NCBI GenBank assembly: GCA_021773115.1
Contig: JAJFKS010000005.1
Coordinates: 1-64,000 of the forward strand
Source of the DNA: Woeseiaceae bacterium
Lineage (GTDB): Bacteria > Pseudomonadota > Gammaproteobacteria > Steroidobacterales > Woeseiaceae
Reading direction: 5' to 3'
DNA: 64,000 bases
Shown here piece after piece: positions 62,593 to 64,000 of this stretch (the stretch's first letter is position 1; every line of letters starts with the position of its first letter). Position numbers and translations under genes: made by a program. The notes beneath the pieces were generated by a model. It did not search any database and was not told the DNA's origin. It saw only the letters and a list, made by a program, of their open reading frames with translations.

Positions 62593-62604
62593 AGGGGATT
62601 ACAA

Positions 62605-64000
62605 GTGAACTCCAAAAATTCGTCGTTGCTATTTTCGCGACTTGGTCAATATTTCGTCCGATTTTTAACGGGCACCCTCTTGTTTACGCTGTGTGGTGTA
62701 AACATCGCATCTGCGCAAAATGATGCGCCCTCAGCTTCTGCGTTTGAAGAGATCGTCGTGACCGCTAGAAAACGGGAGGAAAGTTTACAGGATGTACCTC
62801 TTGCCATTACCGCGTTTACAGAGAAGGATATCGAGGCACGTGGCATGGCAGATCTGATGGATACTGGTAAGTTTACGCCAAACTTTACGTTCAGCAGTTT
62901 CGGAAATGGTAACAATACACATGCCGCACTATTTATGCGTGGAATTGGTCAGGCCGATCACTTTATCACTGTTGATGCGCCTGTAGGCATCTACATAGAC
63001 GGCGTCTATTTGGGTCGAACAATGGGCGGAAACATGGACATAGCCAATATTGATCGCATCGAAATACTGCGCGGTCCGCAAGGAACATTATTTGGAAGAA
63101 ATACGCTGGGCGGTGCGCTCAATGTCATTACTAAAAAGCCATCTGGCGAAAACGTATTTCGTTTCGATGTCAAGGCCGGCAGCATGTCGCGTTTTGATTC
63201 TTCGTTCTACGCGGATTTTGCATTGTCAGACAATGTATTCATTAACGCTACCGGTGGTTTTAGATCTCGGGACGGCGTTGGGGATTATATCAATATGCCA
63301 AATACATCATTCGAACTGGGTGATGAACATGCGGAATTTGGACGTGTGGCAATTAGATGGGAGGTGTCCGATTCGTTTGACTTACTATTTACAGGCGATG
63401 TATCAGTTACAAATCAGGCTGGCACACCAGTCTTTACAACACCGATAAATACAACCGGCCGTTTTGTAACCACCCCGGGATATCTCGATTCTCTTGCTAG
63501 CGATCCCGATGATAGTGCGAGCACGGCTGCGGACCTAATTATCGGAAGCTCAGACGTTTCTGGCGGTTCAGTCACTGCTACATGGGATTTTAATGACAAT
63601 TTGTCGGCAAAGCTTATAGCAGCTGTGCGCAAGAATGAATATACGTCAGGTAATGACGCCGATCGTAGTCCGATGATATTAGTAGAGGCCCCGGATAACG
63701 GAGACTCAACGCAGAAATCTGTTGAGTTTCAATTGCTCGGTGACCAGGCTTGGGGAGATTGGGTAGCAGGCGCGTACTTCTTTAACGAGGACGGAGAGTC
63801 GAATCTCAATATCAGGGTAAATCCTACATTTACAATTCTTGCTCCAGCTTCTCAAGAACAAGACAGCGTTGCCGTGTTTGGACATGCGAATATTCATCTT
63901 ACTGAAAGATTGACGTTTGGCGGAGGCGTCCGTTGGACCGAGGATGACAAGGACTTTCTGTTTGCGAGGAGTAATTTTCCAGCTCCAGTAAAAGAAAAAA
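62605..64000 (+). CDS. TonB-dependent receptor, 3' end outside the window
   Basis: GTG at 62605 follows an AGGGGAT ribosome-binding site and starts a frame open to the window end (465 codons). A signal peptide ends near SAQNDA. The plug has FEEIVVTARKREESLQDVPLAI, LFMRGIGQADHFITVDAPVGIYIDGVYLGRTMG (in part) and IEILRGPQGTLFGRNTLGGALNVITKKP. There is no STN domain. It is divergent from the DUF3604/HupE/isomerase operon and resembles receptors for complex organic substrates. Confidence 0.9.
   Translation, partial: MNSKNSSLLFSRLGQYFVRFLTGTLLFTLCGVNIASAQNDAPSASAFEEIVVTARKREESLQDVPLAITAFTEKDIEARGMADLMDTGKFTPNFTFSSFGNGNNTHAALFMRGIGQADHFITVDAPVGIYIDGVYLGRTMGGNMDIANIDRIEILRGPQGTLFGRNTLGGALNVITKKPSGENVFRFDVKAGSMSRFDSSFYADFALSDNVFINATGGFRSRDGVGDYINMPNTSFELGDEHAEFGRVAIRWEVSDSFDLLFTGDVSVTNQAGTPVFTTPINTTGRFVTTPGYLDSLASDPDDSASTAADLIIGSSDVSGGSVTATWDFNDNLSAKLIAAVRKNEYTSGNDADRSPMILVEAPDNGDSTQKSVEFQLLGDQAWGDWVAGAYFFNEDGESNLNIRVNPTFTILAPASQEQDSVAVFGHANIHLTERLTFGGGVRWTEDDKDFLFARSNFPAPVKEK

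Overview
The window reads as chromosomal DNA of a heterotrophic, probably marine or sediment gammaproteobacterium of middling GC content. The clues are three TonB-dependent receptors, a FecI/FecR surface-signalling pair, a TRAP transporter, an OPT transporter, Lrp, LysR and RutR-type regulators, and five fragments of a gammaproteobacterial-type tRNA-Phe 3' half. I saw no rRNA, intact tRNA, integrase, transposase, CRISPR array or phage structural gene. The genus cannot be fixed from the sequence.

Layout. 0-0.64 kb: end of an alpha/beta hydrolase. 1.3-10.1 kb: a FecI sigma factor, FecR anti-sigma factor and STN-domain TonB receptor, followed by an M42 peptidase, an OPT transporter and a glutaminase, which together look like a peptide/glutamine scavenging unit. 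10.7-15.4 kb: a divergent LysR regulator facing an MFS carrier, a tartrate/D-malate dehydrogenase and a TtuD-type glycerate kinase or hydroxypyruvate reductase. 15.5-17.8 kb: a broken copy of a SEC-C gene, a chimeric phosphoesterase remnant and a complete MntA/HepT toxin-antitoxin pair. 17.9-22.5 kb: a periplasmic nucleoside hydrolase facing a ribose/nucleoside ABC importer. 22.7-24.2 kb: a winged-helix protein plus nucleotidyltransferase pair that looks like a second toxin-antitoxin-type cassette. 24.4-25.2 kb: a decayed alanine racemase. 25.3-26.9 kb: a serine hydrolase. 27.1-33.5 kb: lyase, MaoC hydratase, TRAP transporter, CaiB-type CoA-transferase and GntR regulator, best read as uptake and cleavage of itaconate, mesaconate or a related C5 diacid. 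33.9-39.6 kb: a TonB receptor with two tandem tannase-family esterases. 39.8-41.9 kb: a GFA-family protein and a second serine hydrolase. 42.1-45.9 kb: a repeat-rich patch with the intact SEC-C gene and several decayed genes. 45.9-48.7 kb: Lrp regulator facing a lysine-dehydrogenase-like enzyme, then a quinone oxidoreductase. 48.9-50.2 kb: a Fic AMP-transferase with a repeated operator. 50.6-57.4 kb: reductive pyrimidine catabolism (pydC, preT, preA, deoA) with two RutR-like regulators. 58.0-64.0 kb: DUF3604 protein, HupE/UreJ membrane protein and membrane-anchored peptidyl-prolyl isomerase, facing a third TonB receptor that runs off the window.

The most unusual structure is a set of direct repeats at 901, 17753, 24294 and 42075, with a short remnant at 15531. 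Each reads as the 3' half of tRNA-Phe, starting at the anticodon loop. In the four long copies the T-loop is split by a 35- or 62-nt insert, and removing the insert restores a canonical T-arm. Pairs of the heptamer TGCGTGA lie near four of these five sites, next to the MntA/HepT pair, the winged-helix/nucleotidyltransferase pair and both SEC-C copies. I interpret the region as an array of small integrase-less cassettes, or remnants of them, that used tRNA-Phe as attachment site.

All family assignments rest on motif recognition by eye. No database search was run.
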